Below are positions 1 through 11,700 of a DNA stretch of 64,000 nt, piece after piece. The notes below the pieces were generated by a model. It was not told where the DNA came from. It did not search any database and worked only from the letters and a program-made list of their open reading frames with translations. Position 1 is the first letter of the stretch. Every line of letters starts with the position of its first letter. The position numbers and the translations under genes were made by a program. Source of the stretch: Xiphias gladius (taxonomy: Eukaryota > Chordata > Actinopteri > Istiophoriformes > Xiphiidae); NCBI RefSeq assembly GCF_016859285.1, contig NC_053419.1, forward strand, positions 11,336,501 through 11,400,500, in the 5' to 3' direction.

Positions 1-1699
1 CCTCTTTGTGAGTTTTCCTTTCCGGACTCTCCTCCTCAGCTACATGCGTGCACACAACATCCCGGGACGGGACGGGACGGCAGGCTCCTCCTGTCTTGTC
101 TGGCCCCGGCTGCCCCGGGTCTAGGCGCCAAAACTCGGCCCTGCGCACCGAGATGCCTCGGATCTTTCCTGCGCTCCGTTTACAACGCAGCAACATCGCA
201 CGTCACACACGACTCTGGGTTCTTTCTCTGTCGCTGGGGAAAAAATAAAAAAGGAAACACGTCTTGTTTATCAACACACTGCAATAGAACAGAGATATAG
301 CTGCACAAATAGAACCAGAATAGATTTTTTAGCCTATTATCTCTGCGTGACCACTTTCCATTTGGGAGTTTGAGGAGAGTTGGCGCAGCCTCCTCGCCCA
401 GGTCACCCTTCAGGCTGACTTCACACAGCTATCCACACTCAACGATAGCCAACAGATTTCTGAATATCGATAATTGCAAGATAATGTGATTCGCGTGCGC
501 AATTTACGCACGCATGGAATTTACGCACGCAGTCGTTTTAAATGGATCTTTAGCCTTTTTCTGTTTCTCTCAGACATTTCTTCACACGCGTAGTGTGCGT
601 GATACTAGTTGGGCCTGTGTAGCAAAGAGAAATTCAGAGATTGTTAAAAACCAAACACACAAAAAGCGATCGACGTATTTTATCTCTGCTTGAACAAGTA
701 TACCTACACAACACTCTCAACGGTTGCATCTGGTTTGGGCTGCTTCCCAGACAAACATTACCAAACACTCAGGAGCAAAGTGGTGGTGTTGGTGGTGGAG
801 AGGGGAGGGTGGGGGGCAGAGGAGCGCAAATGCCACAGAGTTTGGGGGAGAAACTCATCCATTAGTAGAAACTTTTGGCTCCTGCGGTCTGTGCAAATGT
901 TTTCCAAGTGTCCAGACGCACTGCAGCCAACACGCTGATAGCGGACAGATGTTCCTAATTTTCCAGAAGATGTTCTGTACCGTTCAGTAACCCAAAGAAA
1001 AAAAATTATGTACATTAAAAACACGATAAAAACTGATACTGTCCCTAAAAATACCATTGAAATCTGAAAGTAACCATAACCCATAACCTGTGTACATTTA
1101 TATGCTGTGAGAGTTTTGAACTACAACCTCTACTATGCCCATACAGGCCAATGCTGTGTCATATGAAGTCCATAGAGAGGAACACACATCTGTTACTGTG
1201 GCCTACGTAAGAAGGTCTAAGTTGGGTATTCACCACATTTCTATGAATGACTCAGAGCCGCAGTCTTTGTTTTGGAACATTTGCAGCTGTGGGCCACTTG
1301 TTGCAGAGGAACAAACAAAAAATAGGCAGACACACAAACAGTCACCTGCAGATGCACCTAAATTTATTCAAAACAAATGAATCACAGTCCCCGACACAAA
1401 CTGCCTGGCCTATTATCCATCCTTTTATTTTCACTTGAGCAGGCCCTTAAGTCAGAGATACAAATTTCAACAAAATCTATGACAAACATGTAAGATTATA
1501 TGGTGGCCAGAGCGGATCCTCACTTCTGGTTGGCTGTCAGGTTAAATGGCATTGTAGGCTATACTGGGATCCCTTTAACCGTAGCTCAGGCCAAAGGTTA
1601 AACCCTGGTTCTAGATGTGTCTAAAATTATGTAAACTTGCAGATGACCATATCCACAATACAGTCACATTACCAGGTCACTTGCCTCCTGAAACCATCC

Positions 1700-1830
1700 T
1701 CACCAAAGACTAAAGTCAAGTCGGCTTTATTTAGCCCCAAATCACGAATTTTCTTTGCAGACTTGGCACTACACAGCACCCTCTATCCACAAACTGATTA
1801 CAGACAAAACTTTTAAAAAGCGGTCAATGT
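1700..1830 (+). repeat. Fish interspersed repeat fragment (SINE/LINE-tail type)
   Basis: The stretch beginning AAGTCGGCTTTATTTAGCCC and continuing through CAAATCACGAATTTTC resembles a repeat tail very common in teleosts ('...CTTTATTTATATAGCCCAAATCACAAATTTGCC...'). Related fragments in the opposite orientation lie at about 53395-53470 and 55530-55605. The family assignment is from memory of such sequences, so the exact class is uncertain. Confidence 0.45.
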
Positions 1831-2776
1831 CCAAGGCTCCGAGGCGTCCTGTTACAGAAAGCAATGGACCCAAACGATCCAGTTTGATTCACTATATGAT
1901 GGCTTAGACCTTTAACAACAAAAAACAAAAAAACACGGATCGATTTGGTTGGTAACTGAGTGTTGAGCTGCTCTGACAGAAAAATAATGGACGAGGTGGA
2001 GGTGCCATGGGGAGCCATTTCTGCATTTTCTGCACTCTGTTTTTATACCGTGACTTTTTGGAGTGTTTTGTCACACTTATTCCACGACCGCCAAAAAAAA
2101 AGTGAAGACAAGGGCACACTGTGTATCACATCATTTTCTGAAGCTTGTTTGTAGTTGCTTAACCCGTGATTGGGTTCCTTTCTGTGGTAGCATAACTTGG
2201 TGCTCTGGTTCACAGACCAACTTGTGCATTGACTTAGAGCCGTGGTAAAATTTCAATTTTCAGATGCCACGGTTTGTGACTTTAATATACGCCCACCAGT
2301 CTGTCTAAAGCAAATATATAGAGGAATGGGCTAAATCAACCTGACTCTAAAATATTGCCAGAGTCACGCTTTCAGTCATATTTTTCCGGCGTTTCTTTAG
2401 ATTAAATCAAGTTGGCTGTGACCTTCGTATGTGAGATCGCTGTTAACCGTCTCTCCCACACGGACTCGTGGGCCGGCGCACAGTCGCAGACTCTTGCAGG
2501 CAGATGCAGCCTCAGACGAGCGCCAAATGTACGTTTCAGCGTGTGTGCGTGTGTGTGTGGGGGGGGCATCAGAACCGAGAACGGTTTATAAAGTCTTGCA
2601 CAGACGAGATGTACAACGGGCCGCCGACCGGAGCAAACGGCCCGAGGGAGGACGAGATGTACCTGGTGTGGTTTCCGCATGTATTCCACCCTCTTTCTCT
2701 CCATCTGTCCATCTCTGTCACTTTCACATGCATTCTTTCCGTGTAGCTTTGTTTCCATCTATCTGTATTTATCACC

Positions 2777-2778
<2 letters not shown>

Positions 2779-2829
<51 letters not shown>

Positions 2830-2842
2830 GCACACACGCACG
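2779..2842. repeat. (CT)n-(CA)n compound microsatellite
   Basis: About 17 CT units run directly into about 9 CA units, then an imperfect CGCACA tail. This is direct sequence observation. It sits about 10 bp upstream of a perfect CSL-type octamer (2852-2859). Confidence 0.95.
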
Positions 2843-4099
2843 GGCGCCCAGTTCCCACGGTGGCGGGGGCAGCTGAGCGGTGTGTCAGTCTGCGCACAGC
2901 GTCACCTCTTTTCACTTGCAAAGAGGAAGTAGCGCAGGGCTTTTGTTATTTGAAGTCCCACCGTCTAGTCATTTAGAAACAACTGGAATATATCCGCAGT
3001 TTATGATTTAAACAGCCAGCTATTCTCTCCTCCTCAGAGGTGTTTTAAACGGAGCGGCTTAAAGCCGAGAGACCCCCGGCCCGGTTTTGTTTTACCCTTT
3101 GGTTGAGCGGAGACTGCTGCTGTTCCTTACCAAGCACACTGGCTCTCTGGGGGTTTTAGATGCGTTCACACCTGAGCCTGGAGCCCCTGCCCTCCCGAGG
3201 ACAGCACTGTTTTGACTGCAAACGCCCCAGTGGCCCGTGGATTTTAAAAAGATAGCTTCCATACGTCTTCATTTTAGTTCTCCATTTGTGCACACTTAAA
3301 CTGGGGCGTTCGCTGGTAGTCAGCCCGCTGTCCGCAGAGAAAGTTGGGGCAACTTAAAGCTCCAGCAGCGGCACATAGGTGTAGCTGTAAAACGCACCCT
3401 CCCGTGGATAATGTGTCATAGTGTGTCACATGAAAGGGTGTTAATGAGTCCAGGTGTTTTTTGTTTCCTACTAAAAAAAAGACAACTTGATTTAGACTAA
3501 TATTATGTGTAGTCCACGAGCCAATGGTGAGACTATTTTTTGTGTGTGTGTCCTTTTAGGAAGTGAAATGCTACTGCTTTCCCTGACCTTTTCACCTGTT
3601 GTGAGAATTATAATAAAGGCGCATCCGCCAAAATGTCACGTTGCGTCAAATATGTCATTTTCAGAGGGTGAGATTTTTCGAATCAAGTTTCCATTTGCTT
3701 TATTTTGTCAGCAGCCTTTTCGCTCTGCACAAGTGAAATCCTCGCTGAGGCCAGTGAACATCTACATCCCTTTCACTGAGACCTGACTGACTTTTTGTTT
3801 CAAGTTCCTGTTGATGATAATCCGGAGGATGATCCTTTACAACGTGCCCGTTTGCTCAGCGGTTTACAGCTCTGGCAGCACAGTGCCTCTGGCTTTGAGT
3901 CCACTTCCTGGGGTCGGCTACAGGAGATCGGATATAGAGCTCACCATAATATTGCCGCGGGCGGCTTGTTTAATATTTCTGAGGCAACACCCCCCCCCCC
4001 CCCTTGACAGACCACACCCCCTCTCTGCAGATTCACAGGGGCCCTGGTCCCTCCCCCTAAACGAGCCGGCAGCCTATAACCTCCCCGGGTTTCCGCCCA

Positions 4100-4280
4100 T
4101 TCCTCCACAGTTGATTCTTTGGGAAGGTATTGTCATGCAAATAAAGGACGCGTAAAATATTCCCCCAGAGCGCAGCGCAGGGCAGAGACTCACGCGGACC
4201 GCACGGAGGACACAGACCGGGGCCACACGGTGGATTTCTATCGTTTTCGTCGCTACGGACCCGTCCATCTGTCACAGGTA
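4100..4280 (+). promoter_or_regulatory. nrarp: Probable nrarp core promoter and transcription start region
   Basis: A GC-rich stretch about 0.85 kb before the nrarp start codon contains a TATA-like element (AAATAAAGG, about 4139-4147). It is followed at the expected spacing by a GC-rich initiator region around 4165-4180. A TGGGAA core, the invariant part of CSL sites, lies at 4120-4125. nrarp is a direct Notch target in vertebrates, so CSL sites are expected, but no classical paired head-to-head site was found. The start position is inferred. Confidence 0.45.
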
Positions 4281-4499
4281 AGTCGCATATCAGCAGCGGA
4301 TTACATTTCCAGACATGTTTAATGGCAAAAATCAAGCAGTATATGCGTGCGTAAACGTGTGCGCACGGAAGTCTCCTCTCTCGCTCATGGATGTGGCGGA
4401 ATGTAGGCTCTCTCTCGCAGTCTGTAGGTGTGGAATCGGGATTCATGCGGACTTTCCTTGTCCTATTTTTTTTTTTTTTTTTTTTTTTGTCTTTCCCAG
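4278..4499 (+). other. nrarp: Possible 5'-UTR intron of nrarp
   Basis: CAG|GTAAGT at 4275-4283 is a consensus splice donor. At 4466-4498 a run of more than 20 T residues is followed by GTCTTTCCCAG, a textbook polypyrimidine tract and acceptor. A second acceptor-like CTCTCTCGCAG lies near 4410-4420. Together they define a 222-bp intron upstream of the coding exon. The mammalian gene is generally described as intronless, so this is a prediction. Confidence 0.4.
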
Positions 4500-5003
4500 A
4501 CAGCGACATATAGCCCAGGACGGGTAGCCAGGAAACAGGTCGGACCGTTTAAGGAAAACCTGCGGGGACCCGGCAACGAGGAGGCTGCCCTGTGGAGACT
4601 GTGGCCATACGTCCAACTTCCCCGAGTGAAGTCGGAGGTGTCTCTCTTCTCCATCCCCTGCGATAGGCTACCTGCTGCTGCTACAGAGGGGGAAACTACA
4701 TCTAGAGGGACCTGGATCGTTTGAGAGCACCCTTTAATGTTTTAGGGGATTTTAGGATCTCTCAAATATTAACATTTTTGCACACCGAGTGTGTTATTTC
4801 CTCTCTCGTCCTTTTTGGGATATATACAGTGATCCTTTTTTTTTCTCTTTTAGTACTTTAAAGTGCCTTAATAACTGGCTCTAATCCAGTGTAACTGTGG
4901 CATTGTTACCAGGCAAGAGACGCCCAACAGGGAGAAGACTTTATTCTCAGCTTTAGAGCCCAGGCAGGATTACTGGTTCCCCTCCATCCAGCGAGCTGCA
5001 ACC

Positions 5004-5342
5004 ATGAGCCAGGCGGATGTGTCGACTTGCTCCGCGCCGCAGAGGGTTTTCCAGGAGGCGGTGAAGAAGGGCAACACCAAGGAGCTTCACTCGTTGTTGC
5101 AGAACATGACAAACTGCGAGTTCAACGTCAACTCCTTCGGGCCAGAAGGACAGACGGCCCTCCACCAGTCCGTTATCGACGGGAACCTGGAGCTGGTGAA
5201 ACTGCTGGTGAAGTTTGGTGCAGATATCCGGCTGGCCAACAGGGAAGGGTGGAGCGCTTTACACATCGCCGCCTTCGGGGGCCACCAAGACATTGTGCTA
5301 TACCTCATCACCAAGGCCAAGTACTCCTCTGGCGCCCGGTGA
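5004..5342 (+). CDS. nrarp: Notch-regulated ankyrin repeat protein
   Basis: Single-exon 112-residue protein, close to the 114 residues of human NRARP. It begins MSQADVSTCSAPQ and is nearly identical to the vertebrate family along its length. Two ankyrin repeats are visible: about residues 50-79 (GQTALHQSVIDGN..) and 83-112 (GWSALHIAAFGGHQ..). NRARP binds the Notch intracellular domain-CSL complex and promotes its turnover, giving negative feedback on Notch; it also stabilises LEF1 in Wnt signalling. It is a direct Notch target gene. The start codon has a good context (GCAACCATGA) and the N-terminus matches the family. Teleosts have two paralogues (nrarpa and nrarpb), and which one this is cannot be settled here. 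The gene stands alone, with non-coding flanks on both sides. Confidence 0.97.
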   Translation: MSQADVSTCSAPQRVFQEAVKKGNTKELHSLLQNMTNCEFNVNSFGPEGQTALHQSVIDGNLELVKLLVKFGADIRLANREGWSALHIAAFGGHQDIVLYLITKAKYSSGAR

Positions 5343-8300
5343 TCTGTCTCTGCTGTCAGGTAAAATAAGAAAATAACAAGTAACAAAGCAACAGCAAAAA
5401 GTGGAAAATAAAACTGCAACAGACAGGAAAGCCAGGCTCTTTTAGAAGCAACAAGACAAACTGCCATCATCTACATAGTTGTGCCAAATTATATGAAAAG
5501 GAAATACAAAATAGGCCTGCACAATAATCTTCCCTCACTGTAAACCAAACGGGGCCCTCTCTGCACTCCCGAGCGAAGCACCGCATGGTCCATACACGGC
5601 GCTTCAACACGAATCTTTAACAAAAGAAACACCCTTTCGGTGAGTTTGTTGGTACTAAAGCTTTCCTCTTGAATGTGTATACTAGATCGTGTGGTCCACT
5701 ATGAAAGAAGCCGGCCTCCGTGTATCACATGTGTGTGTTTGGACTCCAGAGTGCAGATGGCCCAGTTTTTTTTTTTGTTGTTTTTTGTTTTTTTTGTTTT
5801 AAATCCATGACCTCCCATCCTCAGTACAGTTTATTTATGGGGGGCGCAGATTTGACCTGTTGCTCTTCATTGTTCACTTGTAAAACCCTTTTTAAGTTAT
5901 TTTTTTATATGAAACACGGCACTTGATGCTACATGGCTGCATGCTGGAATATCTGAAAGGGAAGACACATGAACAAGAGAAGAAGGGTTGCCCTCTGTTG
6001 GCCACCAGAGGTCTATTTTCTTTAATAAATTCATTCATTCTTTTTTTTCCTTTTTTTTTTTTTTTTTTTTTTTACTCAAAGAGCGGCATTATGGCTATCC
6101 AACACGCTTTTCAGATGTGTAATCATTATGTAACAACAACTGACTTCATCAATGTTGTGAAGTACTGTACACAATAGCTTTACGTTGTTTCTGTATTTTT
6201 GTTTTTTTTTAAGAAGGAGACAGTAGCTGAATGCGCTGTGCCTACTGCGAGCAGATCTTGCCATGCTGGCGTCCAACTTTTATCAGGCCAGTGCGACCAC
6301 TTTTGCCAATGGTCATTGTGTTACTAAAAAAAAACAACCGCTGCTTTCGCTTTGTATCAAAAAAAAGTCACATTTGGAATCACTTTATAATCTCCTTTCA
6401 GTATTTTATTAACATCCTAGTCATCACTGTGAAAGCAGGCTGGGTTTTTCTTTTTTTTCTTTTTTTTCTTTTTATTTATGAAGGTACATTGAAAAGATGC
6501 ATTTTTGAATATGTTGTGGTTCTTCTTTAAGAAAAAAAAATCTATGAGTGTAAGAATATCTGGGGTGACTCAAGCTGCTTCAACTCGTAGTATAAACTGT
6601 CCCGTGTGTGGAGGTAGACCTGCCACTCTCCTCACCCACCACCATCCCTGCACCCCCCCCCCACCCCCCCCCCCACCCCCGCCGCCCTCCTTGTTATGGC
6701 CTGTTGACCCTCAAGAGGACTTTCTCCCCCCTCCCATTAAAAGGACTTTGTTTGGTTGCCTTTTGCCAGCTACCTCGACTATAAAGTATTCTCCAGTTGT
6801 TCAGCTCTTTCACCACTCTGCCACGTTGTTTGGAGTCTGAAGAGATTCACAGTTTGTCTGTGATCACCCGCATGCCAGTATGTCTTTTTTTTTTTTTTCT
6901 TCTTCTTCTTCTTCTTTTTTTTCTTTTTTTTTTGCTCTGTAGCCTAACAGACAGATGGACTTCATTACAGGAGATGCAACGAACCCATCCCTGCATCCTC
7001 GGTCGGGACAGTTTATTTTACACTACAACCAAACCAATTCTGACAAGCAAAGCATGGTTCTGCCTTAACTGCGAGGGACTCTGTGGTTCTGTCACCGCCG
7101 TTGTTGCATGTCTTCACTATAAACCTCCACTTTGCTCCTCTCTCTCTCTCTCTGTCTGCCTCTGTCTTCATCAGCCTGTTTGTTCGTTTATTTTATTTTA
7201 TTTTATTTTTTCAGTCATACAAAAATGGAATTGTATCGCATGACTTATAAATGCAGGGAGTTTTATTGCACAAAAAAAAAAAAAAAAAGAAGCGGAGCCT
7301 TGTGCGCCCCCAGTGTTTGTACGGGGTAACTGCAGGAGCCAAGGCGTTGGAATAGTAACTACTACTGAGCAGGACCCTAATACTGTTGGACGATGAAGAC
7401 TCAAAGAGAAAAAAGAAAAAAAACAACAACAACACATGACTTTTGGTGGGTGTCACAGAAAAGGAAAAAAGAAAAAAAGAATTTGGTTCCATAAACTTGC
7501 CTGCTGCATTTTGAAAGTCATGGCACCCTAACATTTGTATCAATGCTGCTTGTATGTTTCTTTTTTTTGTGTGTGTGTTAATGTTGATGGGTTTAAAAAA
7601 AAATTAATTTTTTTTTTTAAAAGCCTACTGCTCAAATGGCCAACAGTTGTATAGAAGCTTCGCAGCAGCACTGGTTCACCCCATGAGAAGCTGCTGAGAG
7701 TGTGTGTGTGTGTGTGTTTGGTTTTGTTTTGTTTTTTAAATTGAAGTGTGTCTTCGTGCGTGTGTGTGTGCGTGCTTCTCATGAGGCCCCATGCCGCTGT
7801 GTTAAACGGTCATCCAGACTGAGAACTTCCCATTTTAAACCTGGAACAACCACAAGTAACTAAAGCGATAAATCCAATACATCAAGGTATAGATTGGTAT
7901 CAGGCAACAAATGAAATATGCATCGCTTGTCTTAAACTTGATGTTTTTTTTTTGTTTTTTTTGTTTTTTTTTTTGAATATTGCACTGATGACTGTTGTTG
8001 AAAAGTTGGCTTTTATGTGTCAACATTTAATTTTTTTCTGAATAGAAAAAAAACAAACACAACAAAATACTATTGTATAAATATATGCTCCAGGTGATAA
8101 TGTCCTAATGTGTGTGTTACTTTGTGAAAAAAAACATAACGTTTTTTTTTTAACAAAGATGCGTGTATCTCTGTGATTGGGTGTATGTATATATACATAT
8201 GGATATATATATCAACGCTGATGATGATGATGATGATGATGATATTTTGGGGCACTTTCTTTTCTGAAGTGCTGTCTTCCTGTTTTTTTTGAAAGGGGAA

Positions 8301-8735
8301 TAATACATTTGATGGTAAGATCATTGTAACATGATTAAAAATTGCACGGTTGTGTGGTTGTTTGGCTTACCAGGGTCATAACATTTATGACGTAAGGAGC
8401 CAGCCGCCGGATTGGTGTACATGAGTGAGATGATTTTTTAATAAAAATAAAAAAAGTGCTGACTTCTTTGGACCAAGTTGTGTTTCTGGTCTTGCTTCAT
8501 TTCAAGCAAGGGGAAACAGCTGATTTTTCATGAGTGATGCAGATGTTCCATCATGTTTAATTTTTGATTTTTTTTTTTGTTTTGTTTTGTTTTTTGTTTG
8601 TATTCTTTTATTTTTGAACGTTTGTAACACTGTGATGATGACGTGATGTCACGTGGAGATGAGTGCTGTATTATTTTTGTACGTTTGTGTACAAGCCAGT
8701 AAAGAAATCATTAAACTCAAATTCACTGTGTATGT
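5343..8735 (+). other. nrarp: nrarp 3' UTR with candidate poly(A) signals
   Basis: After the stop codon, about 3.4 kb of A/T-rich DNA has no coding capacity and many long T or A runs (for example 6046-6073, 7271-7288, 7947-7974). Candidate poly(A) signals are AATAAA at 6024-6029, AATAAA at 8440-8445 (followed by GT-rich sequence) and ATTAAA at 8710-8715. Long AU-rich 3' UTRs suit an unstable feedback-regulator mRNA. The true end is inferred. A (GAT)n repeat is embedded at 8220-8243. Confidence 0.5.
5988..6001 (-). promoter_or_regulatory. CTCF-like motif in nrarp 3' UTR
   Basis: The minus strand reads CCAACAGAGGGCAA, which fits CCANNAGRGGGCRS at all but the last base. The neighbouring sequence on the + strand (CCACCAGAGG) is a second partial match. 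Confidence 0.35.
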
Positions 8736-11700
8736 ATACATTTCTTCCTCATCTCCCAAGCCAGAGCTACGTTTTCTGTGGCTCCGCGTCCCCCCTCCTC
8801 CCTCCTCCTGCGTTTTTCATAGAAAAGGTTGGTTTGGGAAACACACCCCCACCCTCCTCGCTCTCTTTTCCCTCCCCGTCTTCCAAGCCGGGCCCAACCC
8901 AGATCCCCATTCTCTCCTTTTGTCATTCATCTGGCATCATCCTTTCACTGCCGGGATAAAAGAGCCCAGTGCATTGTGGGTAGGCTCAGTTTAAAGAAGG
9001 GTCCCCTCCCCTGTGTGTGTTGTGGGAGAGCTGGTTTTATGTTACCCCCACACACTCAAAAACTTTCCAACACACACTCTTCTCTTGTGCTCCCTTTCTA
9101 ACGATTAAAGCTGAAGCTTTGCACTACAATTCAGCTCTCTGCTAACAACCTGTTTTTGCCTCTTGTACTTTGCTTTTCCATACACTTGAGTATGTCCTGT
9201 ACTCATTATTTATGCTCTTTTTCTCAAATTCTCTTTCTTTCTTCCATTTTTCTAATAAAGATTCACTAGTTCTCAATCAGCTGCCCAGGGCTCCACATCG
9301 CAAACTACTTTATTATGAGGGAACAAAACCTATTCCTACTTGTGATTTTTTTTTATGTTTATTTTTGTGATCTTTCTTGTAAAATATGTACTTTGAAGCC
9401 TCCTGGCCTGCTGTAATGATGCATGAAATGGCCCTGAAAATGTTGGTTAAACTGTTAACCACTCTCACTTCATTCGGAGCAGTCACGAGTCAGAAAAGGT
9501 TAAGAGGGAAAAAAAGACTGGAACACAGATTCATTTGCAGGCAAAAAGTTTAAGAAACACTGTGTGTGCACTCTGTGTGTGTGTGTGCGTACGTGTGTGC
9601 GCGCATTCTTTACTGACTCACAAAAGTTAATGTGATTTTTAAGTTAAGCCTGTAAATGAAGGTTTCCAATCATTTGGAGTTGAGCTTTGGTTTATCTCTT
9701 TTTCACTGCACTTGTCTCAGCACCTGTTTGCAATGAAGCCCTTTATTGAGTCATGTGCTGAGCTGCAACTGATATTGCACAGGTCATGGGAAAAGTGACA
9801 CGACAATATGTCTTTCTACATGTCAGGCCCATTCGTGTTGCAACATTTACTGGGTGTCAACCTGCAGTTAACGGCAAATGTTTGAGTAAAAAAGGATTGC
9901 AAATGTGATGGGAAAAGCTTAACGACTGTGGTTTGAGAGTTTTCATTTCAACACGATCTTGAATTCAAATGCCGAGTGAAAATAAGGAGTAGCAGCAGTG
10001 TACATCTGGTTTTCCCTGACAAGTAAAAGTTCGAGCTATTGTTAGAGCAGCTGTTAAACTTGCTCTCTGAGCTGCAGCTGAACCATCTATGACCTCAAAT
10101 GTTCTGCACTGACCACATCAAGTGCACGGAGCTGATGTATTTCTTTGTCAGATACTAACTCAACACCAGGAAAGTTAGCTCCTCTAAATACCGGCCCCTC
10201 TGTGTTTTGATACCGTGGCAGGCCGAACGGGCTATCTGGCTTGCTGCTCGCTTGTCCTTTCCTCCCTCCCTCCCTCCCAGTCTCTCACTTCTGCAGGATG
10301 TTTTTGTTGAGCTGGGTTCCCATTGTTCACACACTGAGTTGGCAGGCCTCCCAGGGTTGCTGCTGGCTGCTAGGCCCCCTAATAGGTTCTTCATGTGCCT
10401 TGGCTCTCCTTGCTCGTCTTGGTCTGGCCTTTGCATGGAGCAGCCTGCTTTCGCGAGCCAGACAACACAAGGCATTTTGGGAGGAATTTTGCAGAGAAGA
10501 CAGAAAAATCAGCTGAAAAATTGTTTGGGGAATTGTATCAAGTCCAGAAAACTTAGGAGAGCAGCATCAAAATCACTGTATTAAAAAAGTGAACAGCCCG
10601 AATTGGCAAATATATCCGGTTACAGTCCTGTGTATGTGTATGTATTGTCTATTTTTGTATTTTGCAGATACATAGGGTTAAATATTGTTGGTGCATCAAT
10701 GTTAAAGCAGCTGCAATAAAGAGCATCTGTGTGATTATATTTTATGATATCTGTGTTCAAAAAGACCATTGTTCGGTGGCTCATAAAATATTCATATCCA
10801 TGCTTACACCCCTCATTTGAAGAGCTACACTTGATCTGCAAGACACAAGATTAACCGAACATCTTGTGATACGTGTAAAATGCAATTTAATTGGTTTGGC
10901 AACACTGAATTCCTCATTTTATAACGGCCCCTTCTCAACCTATGTACAATAATATGAGCATTAACCATGAGATCCTGGGCGTGACTTCCTCAAAGTGCCT
11001 TGGTACTGACACGATTGCTGTCTGATTGGGTAATAATGTACAAACGGCTTTGTTTGAATGTTTTATATGTAGGATGAGAACACGTATAAGGAACTTTTGA
11101 GTTGCTGCAGGAATATGTTGAGTGATGACAGCCACATAAGGGGGAACTTAAAGAAATGTTTAACAGTCTTTCCAGCATGTTGAACTAGGCTTCACAATAT
11201 GTTGTGTTTTTGTTTCTTGTTACCCTCCCCATGACTCCTGTGATGCTGTTTAAATGACCTCAGGTTGTCGACTTGAAATCTATTTTTCCTTGTAACATTG
11301 TGTGACATACTTGGGAAACTAATGTGAATTTATTCATCTGTGTGGCGAGATTTTCTGTTTGCTACTTGAATGAACTGGCCACAGGATCAGCTTATAGACA
11401 AGTTGGCTTTCAGTGTTTTCCATGAGGACATTTCAGAAGTGGTTTAGTGAGTATAACCATTGAGACTCAAAGTCACTTTGTCAAAACTGGGTTTCTTTCA
11501 AATTATGACATCTCCGAAGATGTGGCTTAGATGCTGCTTGGGATTACAGCTTTAAAGCCCCCTACACACCTGAAGTCCACCCGCACAGGTGTTTTCAGTT
11601 AAGTTGCCTGGGCAGACCTCTTCTCAGGACCCTGTCAAGGACACTTGATTGACATCCACATGACTTATATATTAGTTTTTGCTGCACCCTTAGAATGAAA

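Larger units (their letters stand above)
1..4100. other. Upstream flank of nrarp, no gene recognised
   Basis: I see no protein-coding gene here: the open frames are short, lack recognisable domains and overlap each other on both strands. It contains a fish interspersed-repeat tail near 1700-1830, a (CT)n/(CA)n microsatellite at 2779-2842, and C-rich low complexity at 3990-4004. It probably carries part of the nrarp regulatory region. Two octamers fit the CSL/RBPJ consensus: TTCCCACG at 2852-2859 (reverse orientation) and TGTGAGAA at 3600-3607. Confidence 0.6.

Noticed and set aside
758-1084. Minus-strand open frame of 108 codons upstream of nrarp
   Set aside because: Low-complexity hydrophobic and threonine-rich translation, no start context, splice partner or recognisable domain.
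2431-2976. Plus-strand open frame of 181 codons
   Set aside because: It runs through the (CT)n/(CA)n microsatellite, giving Ser-Leu and Thr-His runs; a compositional artefact.
4057-4509. Minus-strand 150-codon frame opposite the nrarp leader
   Set aside because: Its N-terminus is a poly-Lys artefact of the T-run at 4466-4488 and it is antisense to the nrarp promoter; no family resemblance.
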